A stretch of 64,000 nt of DNA from positions 1-64,000 of the forward strand of contig RCAB01000107.1 of assembly GCA_003640385.1 (NCBI GenBank), written 5' to 3'. Shown here in pieces: positions 12,894-26,412 of this stretch. Both the position numbers and the translations under genes were made by a program. The notes under the pieces were generated by a model. It worked only from the letters and a program-made list of their open reading frames with translations. It did not search any database and was not told the origin of the DNA. The DNA is from Setaria digitata. Lineage: Eukaryota; Nematoda; Chromadorea; Rhabditida; Setariidae. Position 1 is the stretch's first letter. Every line of letters begins with the position of its first letter.

Positions 12894-14042
12894 CCCTACG
12901 TTTTCGAAATACAAAGACCCTAAAGTGTTCAATCACAAAAGATGTATGAATATGCCACCAATACAGTTCTCCCAACAGCATTACCTATAGCGTCAAACAG
13001 CGAGTCTTAACAAATTTCCAAAAAACAAAAAAACAAAATTACTATTACCAAGATATTAAACTCAATCTAGGATTGCAGATTCCAGAGAAATCTACTGTAT
13101 TATATTTTCATATTTATGCATCAATAAATTTTGATAATAGTAAGGCCGGCGAATATTCCGTTTCGTGACGTCTGCAATTTCCGTCTTTTAATCATAAAGT
13201 ACTTTATTTTTAGCTGTAACTGCTCAAAACCTTTTGGATTAAATGAAGTACTTCATTAGATTGTAGGACAAATCTGATCTGAAATTGCAAAATTTGACAC
13301 ATATAACCACTTATGAAACCATACCAAGACTATGCAAGCAACATTATAATAATCGCACCAAGCGACGTAGCAGACATGGGAAATAATTTGACTTGCCGTT
13401 GGTATGGTATTACAGATTTTGGAATTACGGGACAATGCAATAAATTTTTATATCACAGAAACACAGTAAAATAAAGTCAATGAAATCTCGTCAAAATGAA
13501 ATTAATAAAAACAAATAAGTTCAAGAAATAGACCTAAACCATTCAATCTTTTTGGGCTTACAATTTTAAGCATTTAAACTTTCATGATCACATGCAATTT
13601 TATTAATATTATATTAATTTCTTTTTCTCCTAGTTAAAAAAAAGAAAGAAAAACATTCATACATAACAAATTCAAGCCTGTATACAACAGTTGTAAACAA
13701 TGTGTGAATCACTTTTACTAAATTAATGAAAATCTAGAAAATTCAATCTGGTTTATCCAAAGTTAAGAGATGCAATATAATACAGATAACAATTGACAGC
13801 TCTAATCATCTTTATAAGGACCGAAGTAAAACTGGAGATCCCCCTCCACACCTGACATCAATTTCAAGCATGAAGAAAATCTTTTAGTTTGTTTATTTAT
13901 TCATGTTTTTTTTACACTGACTTCCAGTGACTGTATATAATGTTCAGTAATATTTACAAGCAAAATGACTGCTTAGCATTTCTGAAATAAATGCGCATTT
14001 ATCACAACTCACAAAACTTCTATGCAATGACAAACTAATTTT
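12894..14042. other. intergenic between histone-fold gene and peptide-precursor gene
   Basis: About 1.15 kb. The part nearest 12.9 kb is the likely promoter of the histone-fold gene. No exon could be supported on either strand. The sequence is somewhat less A+T-biased around 13.15–13.45 kb, but in all frames it is broken by stops. Confidence 0.45.
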
Positions 14043-14463
14043 CTATGAATGCCGCTTTCCCAGGCCTTCTCTACATGTTTCTTCTCCATCCTGAAACTAT
14101 GATAGGGTTGAAATGCAAACAAAGATATAAACACATAAGAATAAAATGAAACATTATGTCCTAATAATTATATGTTTTATACTGTATAAACATCTGTACA
14201 CCCTGATGGTATTCCGCCATTTGTTAAACTGTTTACACTAGATTAACGAATCATCAATTATGATGGGAAAACTCCATACTGAAATGAAATATTGAGTAAA
14301 ATTGAAGCAGATATACCCGTAGAGATAACAAAATAACATCTTCTTTAGATAATTCTTCAGAAATCGTATTCCTCCTTGCATCCGATTTTATCCTTTCAGC
14401 TGTCGTGAAATCTGCAGTTAGCAACAGAACAGGAAAGAAAAAAACAATCTCACGTCTCATCAT
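14043..14463 (-). CDS. Small secreted peptide precursor with terminal GKR site, 2 exons
   Basis: Predicted 64-aa protein from exons 14463–14317 and 14090–14043, joined in phase by a GTATAT donor and a TTTCAG acceptor. It starts with a typical signal peptide (MMRREIVFFFPVLLLTADFT, cut probably after TTA at residues 20–22). Then comes ERIKSDARR, a dibasic site at residues 30–31, a stretch of about 26 residues (NTISEELSKEDVILLSLR through GEETCREGL), and GKR followed by HS and the stop. RR and GKR are standard prohormone-convertase sites, and the glycine would give a C-terminal amide. There is one cysteine. I do not recognise the mature peptide. The 5' end is 329 bases downstream of the stop of the zinc-finger gene on the same strand, a spacing seen in nematode operons. 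Neuropeptide is inference. Confidence 0.6.
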
Positions 14464-14791
14464 ATCTCTTCATGTACGAAATTTCCTTTTAATGCAATAT
14501 ATTAATGCAATTGACTGCGAAGAGCAAATAGTAATTAGTGAAGCATAAGACAGCTAATTTCTAAAGCATCAAGAAGATCGAATAAATAGGTCAATCAAAA
14601 CTCATCACTAGCTTGTTTGTTCACTCGCATATATGGATAGCGATCGCTGCTTATTATTTCAAAATGCTGATGACTACAATGATTTACGTCGTAATATTAA
14701 TCTGCTTTTGTTTTCCAAAATCTAAAGCATAACTTCTACATCTCACCATTAAATATCCACATATATCAACCTTAATGTTTATCACATTAAT
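14464..14791. other. short spacer between zinc-finger gene and peptide-precursor gene
   Basis: 328 bases between two same-strand genes. A+T-rich, no coding frame. It would carry the zinc-finger 3' UTR and either a separate promoter or an operon spacer. I cannot see a convincing TTTCAG trans-splice acceptor immediately before the downstream ATG. Confidence 0.4.
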
Positions 14792-17700
14792 CTAACAGTT
14801 ATACAAACCATAATGTTGCGGATTTCCTGCAAACTCCTGTTTTCGTATCCGTTTACTACAGCTGTTAGCTCCTTCTTTTTCACCCTCCACAAAATGAGCA
14901 CCACTAGCCGACAGAGTGTTGTTACTGTCACCGTAGTTTACATTATAATACTTCGAATCCTACATGAAAAAACACTTATTCTATAATAAGCGATTTAATA
15001 CCAAAAAGCAATTATGAACAGGAAATAAATCTGCACTATACTAAATTTACATCAATTAGTGAGAAAAGACCCATAAAAGAATAAAAAGAGATTTCCACCA
15101 AATATTATAAAATAAACAATGATGCCCACCAAATTTTGAAGCTCAATCTTTGAATTTAAATGACATTTTTAACTATATCAGGAACTCACACTTAGATTTC
15201 CTTCCAAAATGACTGTCTGCTCATCATTCGCCATAGTAAGCTGACCAGTTTCAAACAAATGCTGCACACTTTCGATATCATCAAATTGAATCTGGACTTC
15301 CTCATCCTCTCCTAACTCAATCTTAAAATTATATGAGTGATAAATTGGCACTTTGCCAACTCATTTTTTTTAATGTATGGGTGTCTAAAGAAGTCTAAGT
15401 CTTAAAGATGTCTAAAGGAAAAAACTGTCCTCGACGTTAATTCTCATTCAGCGAAGAGATAACTGTGTTAATTCAGCAACTTTCAGACAAAGATTTCGAA
15501 ACGGGGAGTACTGCGTTTTGGTATTAAATTCCGTCAAATTTAAAAATAAGGGCCAGAATCTGCTATTCAAGGAAAAGAAGAAATAAACTACTGTAATACT
15601 CAAGGAAAATGAAAATATTAGTACATTTCCAAGGTAATGGAGAGTGTACAGCACCACCTGAACGGTTGTGTATACACTGCAAAAAAGGAAGACCACTTAA
15701 GATGGCTAGGCTTCGAAGAGGTTTAGAGGCAGCTAGGTGTAGGCATTAAACGTAAGTGATTCATTCTTAAATATCCTTTACAGACCAGATAAATAGCGAA
15801 CAAAAAATGTGTGCTAAGCATACAACTTCTCCGTTTTCATCGATGAATATTTGATTTCCATCAGCATCTTCATCAATACGACAAACGCGACGGATAGTGG
15901 GTTCTGATGTCGTCACTGGCTAAAATGTTTGAATTAAAGAAAAAAAAACCAGAGCAAGTACGTGGCAAGAAGTTTTCATTCAAATGGAAAAAAAATTAGC
16001 ACTGAGCTGCGAAAAAAGACTAAATCTAAATTTTTGAATTCACTTCAACTGACTGCAGTGATCTCGATTAATGTAGAAAATGAAAGATTTACCTATCACC
16101 CTTAATGAATGATTTATTTTTTGGTCTAATTAGTAATTCTTAGTTCATTACCAAAGATAGTATCCGCATGAAAATAAATGTGAAGGAAGTACAATGTAAC
16201 TGATGCAAGTTTCACAGCTCTTTAAAACATTTATCTGATTTAAGTTCAAAAATAACCAATAATACAGTACAGTAGCACTTATTTCCCGCCATTACAGTTG
16301 ATGAATTAAAAGAAACCTTAGCACTTCCCCATATATGACCAGGGGCACCAAAACAAGTTGGTACTACCAGCAGAAAAGGGCATATAAATATAACACTAAA
16401 AGATAACTGCTAAAAATTAAGGAAAAAAATTACCTCTTGGACAGGTATTTCTGGAGCAAGTGTCGGAGGAGGCTCGACGTTATCAGCATCATCCACTTCT
16501 TTCATTTCATTCCCTGTTTTGTCACTGGTTTCTATAAATTTCTTATTTTTTTCTCCTTTTTTCATACTGTTATTTGGAAACAAAAATGACCGCGGATAAC
16601 AGAATCCTACAAACACCGTTTATGAATACCTGTAGAGCGCTGTCTACTGGGCACAGCGATTTCTGTGCTTCTTCTTGTCTCATTTACAAAATAATGACAT
16701 ACTTCAGATGGATGAACAGCTTTTACATGACGTTCAACAGCGTGCTCACCGTAAAACACTACTCCTATAAGAAATAAAATATGACTGACTAAAAAAAGTT
16801 GTAAAATGAATACAAACACAAATACAATGCAAGCCTTAACAGTACCAGACTGATACTTTGCTCATAGTAGAGAAAAGAAATTATATACGAACAGTCATTT
16901 AATGGCTGATATTGAACTTTATTTTAACTATTAGCAGATCTAGTACTGTAGTATCATGGCTGACAACAAGGATACTGGTACTCCAAATTATTAGACAATA
17001 TTTGCATGAAAATACGTGGCACTAACCGCACACAGGACAAGATTTTCCGTTTGGCAGATCTGGCCGCATAACCATTAATTCGAATGGCGGTCTTGAACGG
17101 AAATGAGGAGCAGATGCGGTTGAGTTATCTGCCAATTCACCTTTATCAGTAATCATTTTCTTCTGTGCAGAAGAAAGTTGTAAATTCTTTTGTGCCAGCA
17201 TTCTTACTGCGCGACGCAACGCAAGAGCATCAAACTGCAAGAATATTGTGTATAAACGGAAATGAAAATTCAGGCAAAAAATTTCCTTTTTTTCTTTTAC
17301 AAAATAAAAACATTGTGAGGAACTCCCAAAGTTTTTTCAACAATCGTGATCATATATTCAGCCATAAAGACATTAGCGGGTAAACATCCAATTTTAAAGT
17401 TAACAGGTGCAAATGGTGCAAATGGACGCGTAAAATAAACTACCCATTCTGTCATAATAAGAAAATAAATATAATGAACATAACCATAATCGATGGATAT
17501 TGGGGAATTCCTATTCAGGCAGAGCGGAAAGAAAAATATTTCGGAAAAAATTCCTATCGAAAGAGTTAAGAATATGAACCACATGAAAACAACTCATTTA
17601 CCTGTTCCCTCTTCTCTGAATTAATGTACAACTTTGTATATGGACAAGAACGACGATAATGTGAAAGAAGATTGTAGTCGTATTTGAAACGGTTACCGCA

Positions 17701-20700
17701 AAGCACACATGGATGTGATCCAGTAGTAGCATGGAAACCAGCAATATGCCTCTCTAATCTACAAAACACTTCCTGTTAGAACATGTACAGAAGATATGCT
17801 AGTAGAAAATCTCATAATATCCAAACCATTTTTCAACTGAAGTTAAGGACAGTCTAATATAAAAAATAAGTAAAATAATGAAAAATTACCTGGCCATATT
17901 TACGAAAGTACGGGAGCATACCGAACACTGTACCATGCCATGAGTAGAAGACCACTTCGTTCGTACTGGGTTTGGTTCATTAGGATTTCCCACATCTCCA
18001 GCAACCTACAACAGCATATCATTTAAACTCCCTCCTCCATCACAACCTAAAGTATAAAAACAACCGAATAGTGAAGTATCAAGTTTTTTGTTGTAAGAAT
18101 TCCCTTTTAGGAATCAAACAGCTGTAGCAATGATTTGAAAAAACTCGGAAGTAAACGAAAGATTAACGGTTACCTGATCTACATAACTCCAAACACCATG
18201 TTGTCCCTCGCCATCAATTATCTCCGATCCACTACTGACATCTAACTGTGTTAATATTTCATGAGATGAGAAACGACTGGCAAGTACATCGTGCTGATAA
18301 TCAACTACTGATAAATCCTAAAAATTTTATTTAAAATTTAATATAAATACATTTAAAATTTCATTTCTACGATAGCCTAAATGTAATTTCACGGAATTTA
18401 AACAGGAATCAGTATTATGCAAACAAGCGATAAAAATAAATGTGCACTATAATAACTTAGTCTCGTTAGACAGCAAATCCACAAGTACAACGACTGGGTA
18501 GAAAAGTAACATACCCTGTCTTTATCTGCAGGAATAAACAAATCCTGGGATGACATAACCTCTCCATCATCTTCTTGTGAAACTATAACACCTTTTTATT
18601 AAGCTTTAAGACTCAACGATTTCATGTGAGAAGTGAGTGTAATTATAAATTATCTAATTCTATTTTTGATGCAGACTTCTACCGATTTTTATCATTGGAT
18701 AGAAATGGGAACGGCATTATGATATCATTACAAGAAGCAACACTCCTCAACCAGTCAACTTCATGGTTTCCAAATATTTGAATCGGTGAACTTCGTGGTT
18801 TTCAAATATTTGAAAGGGATTTCCTCCGATAATCCCTCAATTTGTGAATGGAGAGAGTACAGTCCATATCCATAACGGAATTAGTTATAGTGCAATTAAA
18901 TTTGAAAAGAAGACTGGTATTTGAGACTTATTATTTCTTATGTCGTGAACAGCCTCGTCGATGACAAGATTATTTTAGTCCCTCCTTCTCTCACATCGAA
19001 AATGAGAATTGCAAAACTTACTGCCACCAAACCGCTGAGAATATTCCTCACCCAATTCACGCATGATATCCGCCACCATATCTTTCAGTGTCTCATCATC
19101 CATAGATATGTCTCGGGTGTCCGAAAGCCGTGCCTAAATGAAAAATATTAACCATAAAAAAAACTGCAGGAAACAAAGTGAAATTTCAGTACATCGAGGC
19201 AGTTGGGACCCAACTACATCTAAGCATTTAAAACACAAGATATCTTGCTGTACATATTTTTTCACCAACCTGTATTTCGTTACAACTGCTTCGCCAATGT
19301 TTGATCAAGCTATAATGCTGACGAAATATCTGCCCACAGAGGCTGCAGAAATGTTCGCCGCTACCACTTCGTGCATCTACTGAAATAATACCGCGATGCA
19401 TAGCCAAGTGCCATTGAATTACAGAACTGGATATCTTCACGCCACATTGTTTGCATGGAACACCGGAATATACAGTACTTTGAGTACCTAAAGTAGAAAT
19501 CGAATAAATCATAATTGGTAAATAAAACATCTGGAAGCAGGACAAACCTCTGAAAATCCTTTTGAACTTTGATTTGAAGAAAACATTCATATGAAAAAGC
19601 ACTCATGCATTGTCATGCCCTTAGGAAATAGTGTTCTGAATAAAAAAGAACTTACTTAAAGGAGCTTGCATGTCAATAAGACTAAATGTGTCTGATCTGA
19701 AGAGCAAGTTCGGATTGATACCTATTTTCATTACTGGTGGGGGAGCTTCGTCCGCTTTTTTCCTTGCAAATTTTAATACTAGTGATCGTAAAACGTTAAC
19801 ATCCATTGTCTAGAAAATGTTTAGAATGATTGTAATTACTAAGAAATAAACGAGTAAAAGAACCAATAACGTCTTAATAAAACCTATGTCAAAATATGTT
19901 GAATCATAAACAAACCCTTCTCCTTTCAGCTGGTATCAATTCGCTCAATTCATGGCAAGTTCGACGCCAATGATAGAAAAGATTATATTCATATTTATAG
20001 ACTTTTTGACACAGTGGGCATTGAAAAGAACCGGAGACCTGTTTTCAAAGAAAAAATGATTTGACAGGTAAATATATCAAAAGGTTTTCATGTATTCGCG
20101 AATTAAAGCTAAGTACTACACTTTATGTTAAGTCTATGTTCGCAAACGTTAAATTTAATTTTCCTTCTAAGTCCAATCCACTTTCATTCACTTGAACATA
20201 ATGCAAAAAATGTCTAAATATTTATTTTTTCAAGTAATTAAAAAAAATGTTGCTAAGGGTGCACCTGATGAACTGCTAAATGTCTTTCCAACCTAGCAGT
20301 ATTGATGAAAGTCTGATCGCATTCCGGACAAGAATAAGTGCCGTATACACGATTTCTATAAAGTGAAAATGACAAGTACTTTTGCTTTTAGCCGATACAT
20401 AACAATAAGAAATGAACCCAAAGTTTGCAAAAATCAAAGTGCTTCAACATAACAAAACAAGATAAAAACACTGCATGGCGTGGAAATGCAATAATTTGCT
20501 CATCCAATAATTAGGATATTAATTGGGTTGATCGAAAAAAACTATATGAGTTGAAATAATATATTTGAACAAAAATTGAGCGTTACACTCATAAAGCTAA
20601 ACAGAAACAGAACAGTACTTAATGAAGAACCTTCTATATCTTCCTAGATGATACGAATCGTAACCAGTTGGATTTCCAAATAACTGCTGCATGATTTTGC

Positions 20701-22772
20701 CATGTTTATCGATATCTACGACTTCCACAGCATGGTATGAATCGTTTTCTGCGAAAAAATTTTCAAGATTTACTTGAAGTAGTTAGTTATTATCAACAAA
20801 TATTTGTTATTTACTTCCTCATAGGAATTTGATCAACTTGAATTTATTGGTTTGTCTGAAAAATTTTTATGCGATGAAAAACAAGTTATGAAAATTGCAT
20901 AGTTTTTGCTGTACACAAAGCGACAAATGGAGGGGAAGAAAATAAAACATCAAGTCTCACGAATTCATTGCGAATTCCAATTGAAAGGAGTTCTTGCCAT
21001 TAGTTCCTCCTCCTAACGAATAAAAAAAAAGACTCTAATCAACAAATTATGGTTAATAAGAAATAATGAAACTTGGAAATTACGTCTTCTGCAATGAGCA
21101 GATGAAAGTTCTGATTCATTTAGCTCATCTATTTCCAGTAATACTGTTTCGGTACCATCATCGTTCCTCAGGATTTGAACATTATCAACTTTTTCGATAT
21201 CTAAAATGATATTTGTCAACCTATGAAAGAGAAATCAAATAATTTTCTACAACACTTTTCAAGATTAAAATAATTGAAAATAGGTGAAATTTATCCAAAA
21301 AAAAAAGGAAAATTTCGAAGTCCTACCAACATCAGGTCCGTTTAAACTCAAAATTAGATAATACTCTTGATCGTCCCCAACAATCACTTGACCAACTGTG
21401 CTCTCCTCAATTAATTCTGTTTCTTCAACCTGAAAAAACAAAACAAAACTTTTGGTAATAATTTTTAACCCAAAACTTTAAGGCGCCTTTTTTCTAGAGT
21501 GGTCAAATTTGCTAACAATTTAATAAAACAGTCACATTATTAATCAGATAGCATAAACTTTACATAATGTATAAATCAAAGGTAACCGTACAAGTTCCTC
21601 AAAAATCAGCTTATTTGAATGAACAAAGTTTTACAAGTTACAAGGAAGTTTATTTTGTTCCCTGCAATTCAAACCGTTAAAAAAAAAAAGGAAGAAAAAA
21701 AGAGGAAGAAAAAGGGTTAGCAGACAGTTGAAACGAAGAAAAATGACCCGCAATCCTTATAAACTAAGACTTTCTTAAATATCCAAGAATATCTCCACCT
21801 CGACAGTTTCTTGTGAAGTGTAAATATTCGTATCGACAGTTTTTGCAATACCGTTCGCTTTCTGCACTCCTCGCAGTTCCTCCGATGACTGATTATCCTT
21901 TTTACAATGAGGTTCATCTGAAAAGAGCTGGGCATTTTTTACACCATAAATAATGATGAGGGAATGAATTTGTTTTTCCAATTCGTACAGTCCAAATTAT
22001 ACGTAGAACTTCATCGTAAAAAATAAGTTAACCTAGCAAGTGAATAAGCAGAAAGATTTTGTTCTCCTACAGTGAAGCTAAACTTGTCCTTTACTGCAAC
22101 AACGCAAGAATATTGAAGCAAGCATACAAATAAATAGACAAAATTTTTTCTGTTAGAAAAAAATTAAGAAGGTATATTACTTGAAAAACAAGCATAATAA
22201 AATGAATAAAGTAAAAATTACTAACAAATTCGGAACGAAAGTTCAACCATAAATTGGAAATGATAATTTTGTATGGAAAAATAATTAGAAAGCAAGAAAT
22301 CCTGACAGGAAGGAAATTACCCAATGAGGCGTTGATCATTTTGGTCAGCCTTTTTCTCGAACTTAATGTGATAGTGACTTTCAATAATTTCACTTTCACA
22401 ATATATTTCCTGCAATTTTTACTCCCTAATTTTTACAAAACTTATTCTCGTAAACCTCCTCCATTACAACGATTTTAATACGGTTATTAACCATCAATTC
22501 ATCTGTGTAAAGAAGGCTAAAAACTATCAAGCATAGGCTTATGTAAGGCTTCATCACATAAGCTTCTAGTTAAATTGATAGTTAATATCTTCATTTAATA
22601 TAGTAAAAGCCGAATAATCTTACTAAAGCTACTTAATGGAGAAATGTAAAATACAAAACTGATCAAACTGCAATTCTGTGCTTCATATGTCTTGTGTTAA
22701 AAAAAGAAGCAGGAACACTTCACGAATATCTTCAAATGGTACATGCATATGTTAACCAACCTCCCATTCCAT
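14792..22772 (-). CDS. Multi-zinc-finger protein with alternating C2H2 and C2HC fingers, about 20 exons
   Basis: Probable nuclear DNA- or RNA-binding regulator; not recognised as a named protein. Secure exons: 21917–21799, 21429–21327, 21200–21084, 20748–20655, 20355–20265, 20038–19916, 19809–19656, 19487–19270, 19133–19022, 18582–18515, 18317–18174, 18005–17890, 17758–17602, 17234–17027, 16764–16617, 16566–16434, 15919–15824, 15321–15190, 14959–14792, giving at least 832 aa in one frame. Seven fingers are visible, for example YSCPECDQTFINTARLERH, FQCPLCQKVYKYEYNLFYHW, FCSLCGQIFRQHYSLIKHW and SCPVCGVVFYGEHAVERH. They form three C2H2+C2HC pairs plus one final C2H2, separated by acidic linkers. 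The start is unresolved: tentative upstream exons at 22409–22321 and an ATG at 22772 (MEWE) do not join cleanly in phase to 21917. The 14792 end is a clear stop. Confidence 0.82.
18744..18822. repeat. imperfect tandem repeat in a zinc-finger-gene intron
   Basis: Two adjacent copies of about 33 bases share TGGTTTCCAAATATTTGAA or a close variant, differing at a few positions. It lies between exons at 19022 and 18582. No function is visible. Confidence 0.6.
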
Positions 22773-23742
22773 TTTAGCTTCCAATCACTGTCTCTAGCCA
22801 ACGAGTAACATAACAGTCACCATACATTTGGTATGAAACATTATATCTTAGCATTTTTATTTTGCTAAGCAGATTTTGTGGAGGTGGTCGATTCCTAGAC
22901 TGGTTTCATAATTGTCAGAGAATAATTAATGGAACTTTAGTTAGTTAAGGATAAGATGTTTGTTGTTGGAAATGCTAAGCAAAAAATAAGTTATCTAATG
23001 GGTAGTGTGGTATGTTATTACAAAGAGAGTGATCTATTCAAGATACGAGAGGAAATTTTTGGATGATATTTTTTATTACTTGCTCGTATATTCAAGTCTG
23101 AGTAAATTAGGTAGGAATATGTTCAGAAGTTTTCGTCTGTCAAAAAGTGAGGAGTGAAATAGGAAGAGAGTGAAGTGAAAAATTGAAGAGTCTTAAATTA
23201 ATTTATTATCAGTAAGTAAATGAACACAATATATTATGTCTATTGTTTGTCAGGACTGCGGATGAATTAAAATCTCACTAATGTTAAGTTCTAATTCACT
23301 TGTCAAACATCGAAAACCGCCGCTGAGAATTCAAAAGTATAATCAGGTTAGTTCATGCTGAATCACATTTAAAATCAAGGATCAGACTTAAAGGATCAAA
23401 AATAAATTGATGTTGTTAATGGTGGTCCACCTCAAATTTTAACTTCCTAATGCATAGTTCTTATGCTGAATTTTTTTCTTCCAAAATAAGTTTCTTCTGG
23501 AACTATCCATTTATTTAAATTGGCCCACCCAATAATTATTTATGTTTGGTAGTGGTCATTATGTTACTACTGAGCATTCTTTTTGCATATATACCGAAAA
23601 GAACTCACTGTTGTCATGTTTGATAGTTATTGTACGAAGTTTTCTGTCTAAATTATTGTAGTGAATGTTTTGTCCATCATCAGTATCACGCAGTGTAGCT
23701 TTATTTGCGACATATTCGTCTTGTGTGGAAAGTACGTCCTCA
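22773..23742. other. divergent intergenic region between zinc-finger gene (−) and METTL26 gene (+)
   Basis: About 970 bases between two genes read away from each other, so it should contain both promoters. It has no supportable exon. The right-hand part (about 23.56–23.74 kb) is open on the minus strand, but that frame continues antisense into the first methyltransferase exon and is a shadow. Confidence 0.5.
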
Positions 23743-25405
<1,663 letters not shown>

Positions 25406-25703
25406 CTAAAGTTATACAGTCATATGCAGAATTAGTACAGAAGAGAAGTCTCTTTACGGAGCGCAGATAATTTAAAGTTTATTAGAGAAATATGTGTTAC
25501 TTATGTTTACCAGCTATATTTGAATATGCCCAAGTAAAACATTCGTCCTCAATATTAGCAGTTTTGCAAAGATGCCATAATCAACTTTCAAGTTTTGAGT
25601 AAACTATGTAAATGAGAAAGGGCATTCAGCCTTCATTGGTATTTTAATTGGATTCAAGTGGGTGGAAATAAATTGTGAAGGGGAAACTGTTAATCGGTAA
25701 TAA

Positions 25704-26101
25704 ATGGATCCAGTAAATCATATTCTCGTTGAAGGGTGTGAATTCCGAAGTGTCCGATTTAATCGATGGTTAAAATTCAGGTTCACTTTTTCCAAGATGA
25801 GACATGAAGTTTTTTGGAAATATCAGTGGTATCACTTCATAAAACTGTCTGGGGTGGGCGAGAAAGATAAATTCTTTGCGTGAGATTCAAAATTTCAATT
25901 CGTTTCTAGCCGAAGTATACATACAAAAAGTTTTGCGGTGGTCCGCGAAGTGGTAAAAAACTGCGTAAGATCAGGATTTTTAATTCGCTTAAGGCAGAAG
26001 TTACAATTTATGGTTTTAGTGGACTTCTTTCGTTTACCAGCAGCAGAGGTGAGTCCGATTTTGACGGTAACAAAACAATATTTGTGTTGCCTAATTTCAT
26101 T
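25704..26101 (+). pseudogene. open frame of about 130 codons broken by one in-frame TGA; unknown
   Basis: From ATG 25704 a frame runs 59 codons to TGA at 25881. It then stays open in the same frame through RSIHTKSFAVVREVV and FMVLVDFFRLPAAE to a stop near 26101. A canonical donor (GAG|GTGAGT) at 26047 could join a short exon after TTTTAG at about 26123 that ends in a stop. The TGA could be removed by a GTGAGA…TTTCTAG intron, but that intron would be only 30 bases, too short to be comfortable. So this is either a small gene with a tiny intron, a decayed gene, or a readthrough case. I recognise no family. It lies between METTL26 and KLHDC10 on their strand. Confidence 0.35.
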
Positions 26102-26412
26102 ATGCTAAAAATTTTTTTTTAGGAAATTAAAATTTTCATGAAAGATTTCGTATACCCAAAGTGCTATGCATCGGTATATAAAAAGTTTACATGAAGTCTT
26201 TTGTTTTTTATTACTACTAATCCTTAATGTTCATAACCTGAAGTGGTAAAATCTAATGAACATAATATGTGTCAAATATGAAATTATTGATGAGACTGAT
26301 TGCACAAAGATACACTTCTCTATTTATTGCTCTCTCTCAGTGTCACGGTTGATTTTTTCAATGTTAAGGATTATTAAAATCAAAATTCTGTTACATTTTT
26401 TTCTAGATTTTA

